Assembly (NCBI RefSeq): GCF_014204915.1
Contig: NZ_JACHMH010000001.1
Span: 5,047,501 to 5,111,500, forward strand
Source: Crossiella cryophila
GTDB taxonomy: Bacteria > Actinomycetota > Actinomycetes > Mycobacteriales > Pseudonocardiaceae
Direction: 5' to 3'
DNA: 64,000 nucleotides
The position numbers and the translations under genes were made by a program. This document shows, piece after piece, positions 24,363 through 32,718 of this stretch. Below the pieces are notes generated by a model. That model had not been told where the DNA came from and searched no databases. It was given only the letters and a program-made list of their open reading frames with translations. Each line of letters starts with the position of its first letter. Position 1 is the first letter of the stretch.

Positions 24363-26008
24363 CACGAGCGCACCACCTCCGCCGAGCGCACCTGGATGCC
24401 GTAGCGCTGCTCGGCCAGGTCCAGCCACGGATCCAGCCGCGAGGGCACCGCGGTGTTCGCCCGGACCCTGGGCGGCAGCAGCAGTTCCGGCACCGGCAGC
24501 GGCTCACCCTCGCCCGAGGCGACCAGGGCCAGATCCTCCGGCGTGGGCAGGGACAGCAGCGCGGAGTGGTCGATCTCCGCGGGTTCGGCGGACTGGCCGG
24601 GCAGCGACACCGCGGCCGCCAGATGGTCCAGGTAGGCCACCACCAGCTGCTCGTCCAGGGTGGCGCCGATGGCGACCAGGGCGGCCTTGGTGGCGGGGGC
24701 CGCGGCCTGGGCGATCCAGCGCTCCCGCATCGGACCGGCCCGGAAACGCCGGCGCGCGGCCTCGGCGGCCAGTGCGGCGGGCAGCGCCAGGTCCAGCGCG
24801 GGGGCGACCAGATCGGCTGGTGGCACGCCGTAGGCGGCCCGGCGGTGCAGGGCGCCCGAACGCCAGGAGTCCAGGGTCAGCGCCATATGCCACATGCCGT
24901 TGTCCACGCACAGCGCCCTGGCCTGGTCCAGGCATTCGTCGGCCTTGGCGAACTCGGCCATCGTCTCGTAGGCGTTGCCGCGCACCTGCAGTACCGCGGT
25001 CCGGAACCGGGGCGAGTCCGCGGGCATCTCGTCCAGCAGCCGCAATGCCTCTTCCGGCCGGGACTGGATGACCGCGATGGCCGCGCGGCCGAACTGGCTG
25101 ACCACCTGGTGCCAGGGATCGGCGCCCAGCTTCGCCGCCGCGGTGTAGTGCGCCAGCGCCTCGTCGTCCCGGCTGTTGAGGTGGGCGAGCCTGCCGAGGC
25201 TGTTCAACGCGATCGCCTCGCCCTCGGCCTCGCCGATGGCGGCGAACAACTCCCGCGCCAGGTGCAGGTGCTCGCCGGAGGTGGCCTGGTCCCCGGTGCC
25301 GTCGGCGACCTCGGCCAGGGCCAGGTGGATGTTCGGGATGAGTTCCGGCGCGACCCGTTCGGCCAGCGCCATGGCGGCCTCGGCGTCGGTGGCGGACTCG
25401 GCGTAGTCACCGGCGGCGGCCAGCACCATGGCCCTGGTGCTGAGCAGCACGGCCATGCCCTGTTCCTGCGGGAGCGGGAACCAGGCGACGGCCTCCAGCC
25501 CGGCGTCCAGGATCTCCCTGGCCTTGGCGAACTCGGCGTAGTGGCGGCGCTCGGTGGCCAGCTGGTTGAGCCAGCTCAGCAGGTGGCCGAGCACGGGCTG
25601 GGCGACCTCGTTGGCCGGTTCCAGTTCCAGCGACCGCCGCAGGTCGGCCAGTGGTTCCCGCCACTCGCCGGTGTTCAGCACGGTCATCGCGCGCACGGCG
25701 AACAGGGTGGCGCGCAAGGACACCGTGCCGAACTCATCACCCACCAGCGCCTCGCACTCGTGGGTCAGCCCGATCGCGGTGTTGACCAGCTCGATCGCCT
25801 CCCGGCCCTCGGTGAGGTTGGCGAGGTTGATCAACGTCTGCGCCCGCCTGGCCAGCGCCTCCGGATCACCGGGGGCGGCCAGGGTCAGCTCATATGCCTT
25901 GCGCACCAGTCGATTGGCCGCCTTCAGGTTGCCCCGGCTGGCCTGCAACGCGCCCTTGTTGTGCAGCCGTTTCCAGCGCTGCCAGTGCGGTCCCGCGGGG
26001 GTGGTCAC
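24359..26008 (-). CDS. TPR-repeat protein, partner of the CHAT protease
   Basis: 549 residues from GTG 26008, overlapping the preceding stop by 4 nt. Residues 10-400 consist of helical-hairpin repeats of TPR type (ARRAQTLINLANLTEGREAI, RAMVLAAAGDYAESATDAEA, ALNSLGRLAHLNSRDDEALAH, GNAYETMAEFAKADECLDQA). The last 150 residues are a different, partly helical region ending SAEVVRSW. TPR proteins beside CHAT proteases usually act as scaffold or sensor. No transmembrane or enzymatic motif seen. Confidence 0.82.
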   Translation of the reverse strand: MTTPAGPHWQRWKRLHNKGALQASRGNLKAANRLVRKAYELTLAAPGDPEALARRAQTLINLANLTEGREAIELVNTAIGLTHECEALVGDEFGTVSLRATLFAVRAMTVLNTGEWREPLADLRRSLELEPANEVAQPVLGHLLSWLNQLATERRHYAEFAKAREILDAGLEAVAWFPLPQEQGMAVLLSTRAMVLAAAGDYAESATDAEAAMALAERVAPELIPNIHLALAEVADGTGDQATSGEHLHLARELFAAIGEAEGEAIALNSLGRLAHLNSRDDEALAHYTAAAKLGADPWHQVVSQFGRAAIAVIQSRPEEALRLLDEMPADSPRFRTAVLQVRGNAYETMAEFAKADECLDQARALCVDNGMWHMALTLDSWRSGALHRRAAYGVPPADLVAPALDLALPAALAAEAARRRFRAGPMRERWIAQAAAPATKAALVAIGATLDEQLVVAYLDHLAAAVSLPGQSAEPAEIDHSALLSLPTPEDLALVASGEGEPLPVPELLLPPRVRANTAVPSRLDPWLDLAEQRYGIQVRSAEVVRSW

Positions 26009-26937
26009 AGCAGCCGTCCCGCGCGTTCGGTGAGGCTGGCGGCCGGATCCTCCAGACGGGACAGGGCGAAGCCCACCAGGGCCGCGCGACGGGCCGGGGC
26101 GGCCGGGTCCGGGGGAGCGGGTGCGGCGAACTCCGGCGCGTACACGGTGAGCACCCGCTGGTCGGCAGGCAGCAGCAACGCGGTGGCCGGCAACGGGATC
26201 GAGCCGGTCAGCTCACCGGTCGGGGTGGGCTCCAGGTCCAGCTCGACCGGCCCGAACCGGGCGGCCAGCCGCGGCGGGAAGCCGCCGGGGCTGGGTGGGA
26301 TGGAGGCTTCGAGCACGGAGATCCCGTTGCGGCGCAGGATGATCCAGCTCGCCTCGGCGACCGCGTCCGCCGCACCGGCGGGCACCAGCGACCAGTCCAC
26401 CGGGGCCGAACCCCGTTGCACCACCAGGCCACCCGGCTGCCCGCCACCACCGGCGGCGAGCGCGTAGTCATCCCGCCGGGCCGCCGCCGCCGGGGCGGGG
26501 GCCTGGACGCCGAAGTCCTCGGCCAGCTCGGCCAGCCGCTCGGCCAGTGCGAGTGCCTCGGCGTGCAGGTTCTCGTTGGCGGACAAGGCTTCCAGCGGCA
26601 GCGGCAGCAGTGCGGCGAGCGCGCGTTCGGTGGCCTGCTCGTCGTCGAGCAGGTGGCTGACCGCGTGCGTGGCCAGCGCGTGCTCGGCGGCCAGCAACGC
26701 CGGGTGCAGCACCGGCACCCCGGCCAGGGCCGAGGCGGGCCACCAGAATCGGGCCCAGTTCAGCAGGGCCAGCCGGTGCACGGCGGTCAGCACCGCGGGC
26801 TCGGCCAGTTCCCACTGCCAGGCGGCGGCGCGGTCGGCCGCGTGCACCTCGACGACCGGCTCCGGCGCGCCCAGCAGGTCCCAGGACACCAGCGCGCCGG
26901 CGGCCTCCACCAGCGCGGTCTGTTCGGGATGGGTCAT
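26005..26937 (-). CDS. Unrecognised protein, second gene of the CHAT operon
   Basis: 310 residues from ATG 26937, which overlaps the upstream stop as ATGA. The N-terminal half is helical and Ala/Leu-rich with several Trp (ALVSWDLLG, WQWELAEP, LLNWARFWWP), without a signal peptide. The C-terminal half is predicted mostly beta (DYALAAGGGG, GGLVVQRGSAPVDWSLVPAG, ISVLEASIPPSPGG, VLTVYAPEF). I do not recognise the family. CATRA/CATASP domains described for caspase-TPR operons are candidates and could be tested by profile search. Coupling to the TPR gene argues for a shared complex. Confidence 0.65.
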   Translation of the reverse strand: MTHPEQTALVEAAGALVSWDLLGAPEPVVEVHAADRAAAWQWELAEPAVLTAVHRLALLNWARFWWPASALAGVPVLHPALLAAEHALATHAVSHLLDDEQATERALAALLPLPLEALSANENLHAEALALAERLAELAEDFGVQAPAPAAAARRDDYALAAGGGGQPGGLVVQRGSAPVDWSLVPAGAADAVAEASWIILRRNGISVLEASIPPSPGGFPPRLAARFGPVELDLEPTPTGELTGSIPLPATALLLPADQRVLTVYAPEFAAPAPPDPAAPARRAALVGFALSRLEDPAASLTERAGRLL

Positions 26938-28181
26938 GCCGCACCAGCTTCCCGGCTCAGCGCCGAGCGGAGCTGGTCCCGTTGGTCCATGATCACCGAG
27001 CGCAGCACGCCGTCCAGCAGGTCCCACACCTGGTCGGCGGTGACCTCCTCGGCCCGCAGTTCCCTGCCGTGCAGCCGCACCCACAACCGGCGCAGATAGG
27101 CCTGGCGGACCCCGAAGACGTCCGCGCGGGAGCGTTCCGGCACCTCGGCCGCGGGCAGTCGCTGCACCCGGCGCACGAACGCCTCGCGCTGCCAGCGGGC
27201 GCGCAGCCGGGTGGCCGCGCCGGGGGCGGCCGGGCCGTCGGCGTCCAGGCCGTCGGTGGCGTCCCGGCCCAGTACCAGCACCAGCCTGCTGACCTCCTCG
27301 GCCAGCTGCCAGGGCTGCGCGCAGCGGTGGATCTCCTGCCGCACCAGCGCGGGCACCTCGGCCATCGCCTCCCGGTGGAAGGCGCTGGTGAAGGAGGCGA
27401 ACAAGCGTTCCAGGATGGAGCGGTCCAGCGGTTTGGGCAGCTGTTTCTTGGACGCGGTGCTGCCCAGCGCGGGCGGGACCAGCCGCTGGTGGTCGGTGAG
27501 CCCGTAGCCCAGCGCCACCCCCGGCCGCTCCACCTCGGCTGATTCGTGCGTGCCCGCGCGGCCCTCGACCAGCGTGGCGAACAGCTCGGCGTCCGGGGCC
27601 TCGGCGCTGGTGGCCAGGAAGTCGGCCAGCCGGGCGGCGGGCGCGGTGCGCTGCCGGGGGGCGGGCCAGGTGCGGGTGAGCAGCGCGGTCAGCTCGGGGG
27701 CGTGCGTGCGCACGAACTCGCGCAGTTCGGTGACGGTGAGCCGCCCGCCGGGTTCGTGCAGCTCGGCGATGGTGTCGGTGGCGATCCGGTCGGCATCCGG
27801 CCGGATGCCGGGGTCGCCGTACTCGGTGGCCAGCTCGTAGCAGCGCTGGAAGTACAGGTCCTGCGGGTTGCCCTCGGTGACCTTGGCCCGCCGCCGCGCC
27901 TTCTTGAGCAGGGTGAACCAGCCGGCGGTGGCCGCCAGCGCCGGTCCGGCCGCGGCGAGCACCGCACGCAGTTCCCCGGCGTGTTCGGCCCGCACCGAGA
28001 CCCCGGCGAAGCGCGGATTGTGCGTTGGCCGCAGCACCAGCGGGTCCAGGATCAGCTTCTCCGTGCGCACCAGCGGACGGCCGAGGCCGTTGCTCAGCGG
28101 CGCCACCGCCGGACCCAGCTCCGCCCAGGCCTGGGCCAGCACCTGCCCCCGTGACACCGTCGTCACCGTCCCCATCCCCAT
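26934..28181 (-). CDS. Unrecognised protein, first gene of the CHAT operon
   Basis: 415 residues from ATG 28181 (MGMGTVTTVSRG). Mostly helical and strongly charged, with LLKKARRRAKVTEGNPQD near 135 and LPKPLDRSILERLFASFTSA near 256. No signal peptide, transmembrane segment or known catalytic motif is seen. It heads a four-gene chain joined by 4-nt overlaps and lies divergent from the envelope-protein operon with a 110-bp gap that should hold the operon promoter. Possibly the sensor or effector of the cassette; function not inferable from sequence alone. Confidence 0.65.
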   Translation of the reverse strand: MGMGTVTTVSRGQVLAQAWAELGPAVAPLSNGLGRPLVRTEKLILDPLVLRPTHNPRFAGVSVRAEHAGELRAVLAAAGPALAATAGWFTLLKKARRRAKVTEGNPQDLYFQRCYELATEYGDPGIRPDADRIATDTIAELHEPGGRLTVTELREFVRTHAPELTALLTRTWPAPRQRTAPAARLADFLATSAEAPDAELFATLVEGRAGTHESAEVERPGVALGYGLTDHQRLVPPALGSTASKKQLPKPLDRSILERLFASFTSAFHREAMAEVPALVRQEIHRCAQPWQLAEEVSRLVLVLGRDATDGLDADGPAAPGAATRLRARWQREAFVRRVQRLPAAEVPERSRADVFGVRQAYLRRLWVRLHGRELRAEEVTADQVWDLLDGVLRSVIMDQRDQLRSALSREAGAA

Positions 28182-28291
28182 ACCGGCCAGCCTAGGGGTT
28201 GACGGCGACAGGCCGGCCCATGGCCGCAAAGTTGTGATCGGTAGCCGCAGCCCTGGCTCGAAGCTTCTCCCATGACGAGGGGAGCAGCCCG

Positions 28292-29470
28292 ATGAAGGAC
28301 AGCAGCCAGGACGGGTACGTGTGGGCCTCACCAGGGCCTTATGAGGTGCAGCGCAGCTTCCGCAGGCGGAAGCGGAACGGCGGGATCTTCGTCCTGGTCC
28401 TGTTCTCGTTCATCGGATTCATGGTCTTCGGCATGTCCTACTTCGCCTCGCCGTACGTGAGCGCCGACGCGCAGAAGGGGGTCGGGTACGCCACGGTGGC
28501 GGAGAAGGAGATCGCGCTGGTGCCCTACCGGCGCAGCGGCAGCCGCGGCCTGTTCCAGATGATCACCCAGGACACCTTCCAGGTGCGGCTGTTCGCCGTC
28601 GAACTGGACACCGGGCGGCGGCTGTGGGACACACAGCTCTCCAGCATGCCGCCGGGCTGGCAGGCCAAGGTGATCACCGCGGGCGCCCGTAACGCCTATG
28701 TGGCCACCGATGGCGGCCTGGTGATCCTGGACCTGGCCACCGGTGACATCCTGGCCAGGGACGGCGACATCCAGGGCCTGCCGAACCCGGTGACCTCCAG
28801 CGCCGCCTACGGCTACGACGCCTCGTCCACCTCGATCGTGGCCATGAGCGCCGACGGCGGTCTGCGCACCATTCCACTGGACACCGTCGTCGCGGCCCCG
28901 GCGCCGCCGGAGCTGGCCAGGACCTGGCGGAGCAAGCTCAGCCCCCAGCGTCCCGGCACCGAAAGCACCAGCGGTGCCAGTTCCAGCCACGGTGTGCTCG
29001 CCGGGCGGGAGAAGGTGGAGCTGATCCCGCGGGAGGACGTGCCCGGCCTGCGCCTGGTCCGCCGCACCGGGAACAGCGGCGGCACGCCGATCGGCGAGAC
29101 CGTCTTCCACGAGGGCAGGCTGCTGCTCACCCCGCCGCCTGGCGAGGTCGAGGGCAAGGGCTTCCCGGACAGCTCCAGCAGCGCGGCGGGCACACCCGCC
29201 GGACTGGTGGTGGTGCAGCACCTCCGCGACCTCAACTCCCGGAACTACGCGGTGAGCGTGGTGTCCGTGCAGACCGGCCAGGTCGTCGCGACCCACCCGA
29301 TCGGCCCCGGCATGAACCGCGTCCTGACCAGCCCCGGCAAGCGCACGCTGCTCTTCGCCGATGGCGAGGACAGCATGCTCGGCGACGGCCTCGCCACGAT
29401 CGGCCTGGACGGGCGGATCAACTGGTTCTACCTCGGCACCATCGATTTCTTCGGCAACCCCTCCTTCTGA
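28292..29470 (+). CDS. Membrane-anchored PQQ-like beta-propeller protein
   Basis: 392 residues. After a basic cytoplasmic stretch (RSFRRRKRNGG) comes one membrane helix at about 33-50 (IFVLVLFSFIGFMVFGMSY), then an extracellular propeller with PQQ-like blades (VELDTGRRLWDTQL, LVILDLATGDILARDG, VSVQTGQVVATHPIG). GAGGGGAGC precedes ATG 28292. It begins an operon of three envelope proteins. The ligand or partner is unknown; no catalytic residue is evident. Confidence 0.75.
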   Translation: MKDSSQDGYVWASPGPYEVQRSFRRRKRNGGIFVLVLFSFIGFMVFGMSYFASPYVSADAQKGVGYATVAEKEIALVPYRRSGSRGLFQMITQDTFQVRLFAVELDTGRRLWDTQLSSMPPGWQAKVITAGARNAYVATDGGLVILDLATGDILARDGDIQGLPNPVTSSAAYGYDASSTSIVAMSADGGLRTIPLDTVVAAPAPPELARTWRSKLSPQRPGTESTSGASSSHGVLAGREKVELIPREDVPGLRLVRRTGNSGGTPIGETVFHEGRLLLTPPPGEVEGKGFPDSSSSAAGTPAGLVVVQHLRDLNSRNYAVSVVSVQTGQVVATHPIGPGMNRVLTSPGKRTLLFADGEDSMLGDGLATIGLDGRINWFYLGTIDFFGNPSF

Positions 29471-29481
29471 AAGGACCAGAC

Positions 29482-30258
29482 ATGAAGATCCTCGCCTGGC
29501 TCATCGCCGCGGTCGGCCTGGTCGCCACCTTCCTCTACATCCAGGAGGGCCTCACCGGCACTGGCCCGATGCCCTGGCTCAGCGGCTTCATCGCCGGCCC
29601 GATCATCGCCCTGACCGTGGTCCCCATGCTGTTCCGGGTCAGCGCGGCGCTGGAGAACTCCGGCTTCGGCGGCAAGATCCCGGCCGCCTACCGGGGCGCG
29701 CCGATCGGCATGGGCACGGTGGTCGCGTTGTCCCGCACCGGGTTGTCCGTCAACGACCAGCCGCAGCTGCTGATCACCCTGGACGTGGACGCCCAGGACG
29801 GCCGGTCCTTCCGGGCCACGGCCAAGCAGATGGTGGACCTGACCGACATGCCCGCGGTGCAGCCCGGCAGCCTGCTGCCGGTGCGCTACCTGCCAGGCAA
29901 CGACAAGGTCGTGCTGGCCACCGACGCGCCCCCGGCCGAACTGCAGTCGGTGCTCGACCAGATCCGCCTGGCCAAGGGCCTGGTGACGCCCCGGCAGCTG
30001 CAGATCTCCCACCAGGGCCTGGAAACCCAGGCGGTGGTGCTGTCCCTGGCCCCCACCGGCGAGATCCGCGGCAACCGCTCCGTGGTGTCCATGGGCATGC
30101 GGGTGACCCGGCCCGACGGCAGCAAGTTCGACCTGGTGCAGGAGAAGACGCTCTCGCCGGAGATGGTCGCGCAGGCCCAGCCGGGCGCGGTGGTCCGGGT
30201 GCGCTACCTGGCCCACGACGAGTCCGAGGTGATCGTCGTGGTAGCGGCCCAGCCATGA
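29482..30258 (+). CDS. Two-helix membrane protein with duplicated soluble domain
   Basis: 258 residues. Two N-terminal helices (ILAWLIAAVGLVATFLYI and FIAGPIIALTVVPMLF) are followed by two similar beta domains, each with the pattern PGSLLPVRYLPG / PGAVVRVRYLAHD at about 130 and 235, as in DUF3592-like membrane proteins. AAAGGACC precedes ATG 29482. It is 11 bp downstream of the propeller gene and overlaps the next start by 4 nt. Confidence 0.72.
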   Translation: MKILAWLIAAVGLVATFLYIQEGLTGTGPMPWLSGFIAGPIIALTVVPMLFRVSAALENSGFGGKIPAAYRGAPIGMGTVVALSRTGLSVNDQPQLLITLDVDAQDGRSFRATAKQMVDLTDMPAVQPGSLLPVRYLPGNDKVVLATDAPPAELQSVLDQIRLAKGLVTPRQLQISHQGLETQAVVLSLAPTGEIRGNRSVVSMGMRVTRPDGSKFDLVQEKTLSPEMVAQAQPGAVVRVRYLAHDESEVIVVVAAQP

Positions 30259-30707
30259 CGGCGCGGCAGGTCCTGGTCCGGGTCGCGGCCGGGGTGGTGA
30301 CCATCGGGATGATCGTGCTGATCTTCAAGGGATGCACGGCCTATCTCAGGTCCAGCGGCGACACCGTGTACGAGTTCTTCCGCGCCGTGGCGGTCAACTC
30401 GCCGAAGACCTGCCAGTTGCTCTCCGGCGCCGCCCTGACCAAGTTCCAGGCCAGGGCGAACGCGGAGAGCTGCGAGAAGGCAGTGGCCAAGGTGTCCCGC
30501 GGGCTCAGCACGCCCCAGTTCGAGCAGCTGCTCAAGGGCCAGGCCGACGTGCTGGAGTACCACTCGGCGATCCGCCCGGATTTCAGCAGCCGGGTTGAGA
30601 TCCACTTCAGCCCGAACGCGCTGGGGATGGAACTGATCGTGCTGGCCGAGCACGAGGGCCGGGAAACGATCAGCGACTTCGGCTGGGACGTCCGGGAACT
30701 GTCCTGA
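30255..30707 (+). CDS. Single-pass envelope protein, unknown
   Basis: 150 residues from ATG 30255 (ATGA overlap with the previous stop). One membrane helix (VAAGVVTIGMIVLIFKGC, about 9-26) is followed by an outer domain with a VYEFFRAVAVNSPKTCQLLSG start and paired Cys residues (TCQLL, ESCEKA). The pattern of helix plus a small mixed domain resembles lipoprotein-like NTF2-fold or DUF4878-type domains that follow membrane anchors in actinobacteria. A strong terminator follows, making it the last gene of the operon. Confidence 0.72.
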   Translation: MTARQVLVRVAAGVVTIGMIVLIFKGCTAYLRSSGDTVYEFFRAVAVNSPKTCQLLSGAALTKFQARANAESCEKAVAKVSRGLSTPQFEQLLKGQADVLEYHSAIRPDFSSRVEIHFSPNALGMELIVLAEHEGRETISDFGWDVRELS

Positions 30708-30716
30708 CCCCGACGC

Positions 30717-30752
30717 AAGCGACCGGCGCGATCTGAGCGCCGGTCGCTTTTG
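30717..30752. terminator. Intrinsic terminator
   Basis: A perfect 13-bp stem AAGCGACCGGCGC (30717-30729) / GCGCCGGTCGCTT (30737-30749), a 7-nt loop and a short T run. It begins 9 bp after the stop of the envelope operon and also faces the convergent MerR gene, so it may work for both strands. Confidence 0.9.
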
Positions 30753-30757
30753 CATGT

Positions 30758-30775
30758 CTACCGACCGTTCGGTAG
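30758..30775. promoter_or_regulatory. TetR-type operator-like palindrome
   Basis: CTACCGACCGTTCGGTAG is a near-perfect 18-bp dyad, extended by GT/AC on both sides to 9-bp perfect arms around CCGT. It lies between the terminator and the end of merR, not at a promoter. Related sequences occur at 32747, 38674, 50117, 50207, 54162 and 56123. Role unproven. Confidence 0.45.
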
Positions 30776-30784
30776 ACGGAGCCG

Positions 30785-31570
30785 TCACTGGTGCGGGATG
30801 GACACGCCCGCGGCGCGCAGCCTGGCCTCGACGAGCCCGTTCAGCCGGGCCCATGCCGGTGCTGACTGATCCTCGCCGTGGTGGTTGACCAGCCCGTACC
30901 GGGTGGCGGCATCGGGCGGGAGCCGGACGCCCGCCGGTACCGCCAGGCGCTCGCGGTCGGCCAGCAGGTTGTCGGCCAGCGCGGTGGCCAGCTCCTCGAT
31001 CCGCGGGTCCGCCGGCGCCCAGGACCGGGCGTCCCAGGCGCGTTTGGTCAGGAGGACGAACTCCGGGTTGGCGAGCCGGTGTTCGAGCTGGGTCAGGAAG
31101 ATGTCGAACAACTCCGGCGCCACCGCCCTGGCCAGCACCAGCGCCTCCCGCTGACCGACCGCGTAGTCGGGATCGAAGCCAAGCTCGGTGAAGCGCGCCA
31201 GGATCGCCAGCGCCCGGTCCGGCAGCAGCAGCCGGTCGCCCTCGGCGAGCCGGCGCAGGGTGTCCCGCCGGGCGGTCAGGGCGGCGATCTGCTCGGTGAG
31301 ACGCCGGTCGACGTCGCCGACCGCGGCGGTGAACTGCTCGGTCCCGGCCGCCAGCAGCGGCCCGGTCTCGGCCAGCGGCACCCCGGCGGTGGCCAGGATG
31401 CGGACCTGGACCAGCCGCAGCAGGTCGGCCGAGCCGTACCGCCGGTAGCCGGAGCTGTCCCTCGGTGGTTCGGCGAGCAGTCCGTGCCGGTGGTAGTGCC
31501 GCAACGTCTTCACCGTGACCCCGGCGAAGGCCGCGGCCTGGCCGATCGTGACGCCGGTCGGGGGAGCCAT
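30785..31570 (-). CDS. MerR-family transcriptional regulator
   Basis: 261 residues. The N-terminal MerR winged helix is clear: TIGQAAAFAGVTVKTLRHYH at 8-27, then GLLAEPPRDSSGYRRY, followed by the dimerisation helix to about 115. The C-terminal 140 residues have AWARLNGLVEARLRAAG and other helical blocks, as in effector-binding TipAS-like or similar domains. The promoter at 31578-31608 has a 19-bp spacer with a central dyad, as MerR proteins require, so autoregulation is likely. It is 34 bp downstream of the beta-lactamase-like gene. Confidence 0.88.
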   Translation of the reverse strand: MAPPTGVTIGQAAAFAGVTVKTLRHYHRHGLLAEPPRDSSGYRRYGSADLLRLVQVRILATAGVPLAETGPLLAAGTEQFTAAVGDVDRRLTEQIAALTARRDTLRRLAEGDRLLLPDRALAILARFTELGFDPDYAVGQREALVLARAVAPELFDIFLTQLEHRLANPEFVLLTKRAWDARSWAPADPRIEELATALADNLLADRERLAVPAGVRLPPDAATRYGLVNHHGEDQSAPAWARLNGLVEARLRAAGVSIPHQ

Positions 31571-31577
31571 GTCCGGC

Positions 31578-31608
31578 AGTGTGCGGCCTGACCCGAGGTC
31601 AAGGTCAA
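31578..31608 (-). promoter_or_regulatory. MerR-type promoter of merR (19-bp spacer, leaderless)
   Basis: Read on the minus strand: TTGACC (31608-31603), a 19-bp spacer, CACACT (31583-31578), then 7 nt to the ATG at 31570. TTGACC-N9-GGTCAGG inside the promoter forms inverted half sites (TGACC/GGTCA). The same layout occurs before the beta-lactamase-like gene. The long spacer is the hallmark of MerR-activated promoters. Confidence 0.7.
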
Positions 31609-32681
31609 CCCGGCTGCCCGTCGCGGAACGCGTTGAGCAGCCGGTCCAACGCCTTCGGGAACTCCGTCGCCAGGTCGACCTCGGCGTCCCCGCCGGTCAC
31701 CGAGGCGGTCAGGGTTTCGCTGCCGTCGGGCGTGCCGTACATCAGCGCGCCGTAACCGATGGTGCTGCCGTTGTGGAAGAACAGGGTGCCGCCGCAGTCC
31801 GGGCTCGCCTCCCGCACACGCAGGCCAAGGCCAAAACCGTTGCTGTCAGGCGCGGTCCGGCGCATCTCGGCCAGCAGCGGGGCTGGCAGGAGTCTGCCGC
31901 TCATCAGCGCGGCGAAGAAGGTGTGCAGGTCCTGGGTGGTCGAGATCAGGTCACCCGAGGCGAACAGCAGGGACGGATTCTGCCGGGTGACGTTGACCGT
32001 TCTTGACTGCCCGGCGTGCTGGTAGCGGTAGTAGCCGTGCGCGTGCGGCCCGGGGATTCCCGGCCAGGCGCCCGGCGTCATGGTGCTGTCCAGCCCGAGT
32101 GGACGCAGGATCCGTCGCTGCAACTCCTCGGCGTAGCAGCGCCCGGTGACCTGCTCGATCAGCAGCGCGGCCAGCGCGTAGTTCGTGTTCGAGTAGCCCC
32201 AACCGGTTCCCGGCGCGAACCTCGCCGGTCTGGCCAGCGCGAAACGCACCAGTTCGTCCGGCTGGTAGGTACGGAAGCGGTGGTCCACCCAGTCCTGGCC
32301 GATCGAGGGCAGGCCGGGCACGGTCGTCCCGTCCGGGTCGACCTCGCCGGTGTGGTTGAACACCCCGCTGGTGTGCGCCAGCAACATCCGCACGGTGATC
32401 CGCCGGTCCAGGGCGAACCGCGGCAGGTGGTCGGCGGCGGGGGAGTCCAGACCGATCCGGCCCTCGGCGACCAGTTGCAGCACCACGGTCGCGACGAAGG
32501 TCTTGGTGTTGCTGCCGATCCGGAACCTGCCGTCCGTCGGCGGCTTCGCCGTCCCGCCCAGTTCGCGTACCCCGGCGCTGCCCGTCCACTCGCCGCGCTG
32601 ATCGTTTACGCGTACCTGTATCCCGGCGAATCCGATGTCCACGAACGCCTGGACGGCCTCGGTCAGCGCGATGTCTGTCAT
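31605..32681 (-). CDS. Serine beta-lactamase-fold hydrolase (class C / DD-peptidase type)
   Basis: 358 residues without an obvious signal peptide. All three active-site elements of the family are present: SxxK at Ser57-Lys60 (SNTK), YxN in GYSNTNY near 165, and HNGS near 308. Members include DD-carboxypeptidases, esterases and class C lactamases; cytoplasmic location argues for an esterase-like role. Its promoter matches that of merR, suggesting MerR control. It starts 33 bp downstream of the TetR gene end. Confidence 0.87.
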   Translation of the reverse strand: MTDIALTEAVQAFVDIGFAGIQVRVNDQRGEWTGSAGVRELGGTAKPPTDGRFRIGSNTKTFVATVVLQLVAEGRIGLDSPAADHLPRFALDRRITVRMLLAHTSGVFNHTGEVDPDGTTVPGLPSIGQDWVDHRFRTYQPDELVRFALARPARFAPGTGWGYSNTNYALAALLIEQVTGRCYAEELQRRILRPLGLDSTMTPGAWPGIPGPHAHGYYRYQHAGQSRTVNVTRQNPSLLFASGDLISTTQDLHTFFAALMSGRLLPAPLLAEMRRTAPDSNGFGLGLRVREASPDCGGTLFFHNGSTIGYGALMYGTPDGSETLTASVTGGDAEVDLATEFPKALDRLLNAFRDGQPG

Positions 32682-32687
32682 GCGGCC

Positions 32688-32718
32688 AGGCTGTGCCCTG
32701 ACCTCGGGGCGGGGTCAA
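32688..32718 (-). promoter_or_regulatory. MerR-type promoter of the beta-lactamase-like gene
   Basis: Minus strand: TTGACC (32718-32713), 19-bp spacer, CAGCCT (32693-32688), 6 nt to ATG 32681. The half sites TTGACC-N9-GGTCAGG have the same spacing as in the merR promoter although the intervening bases differ. The -35 overlaps the last codon region of the TetR gene. Confidence 0.68.
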
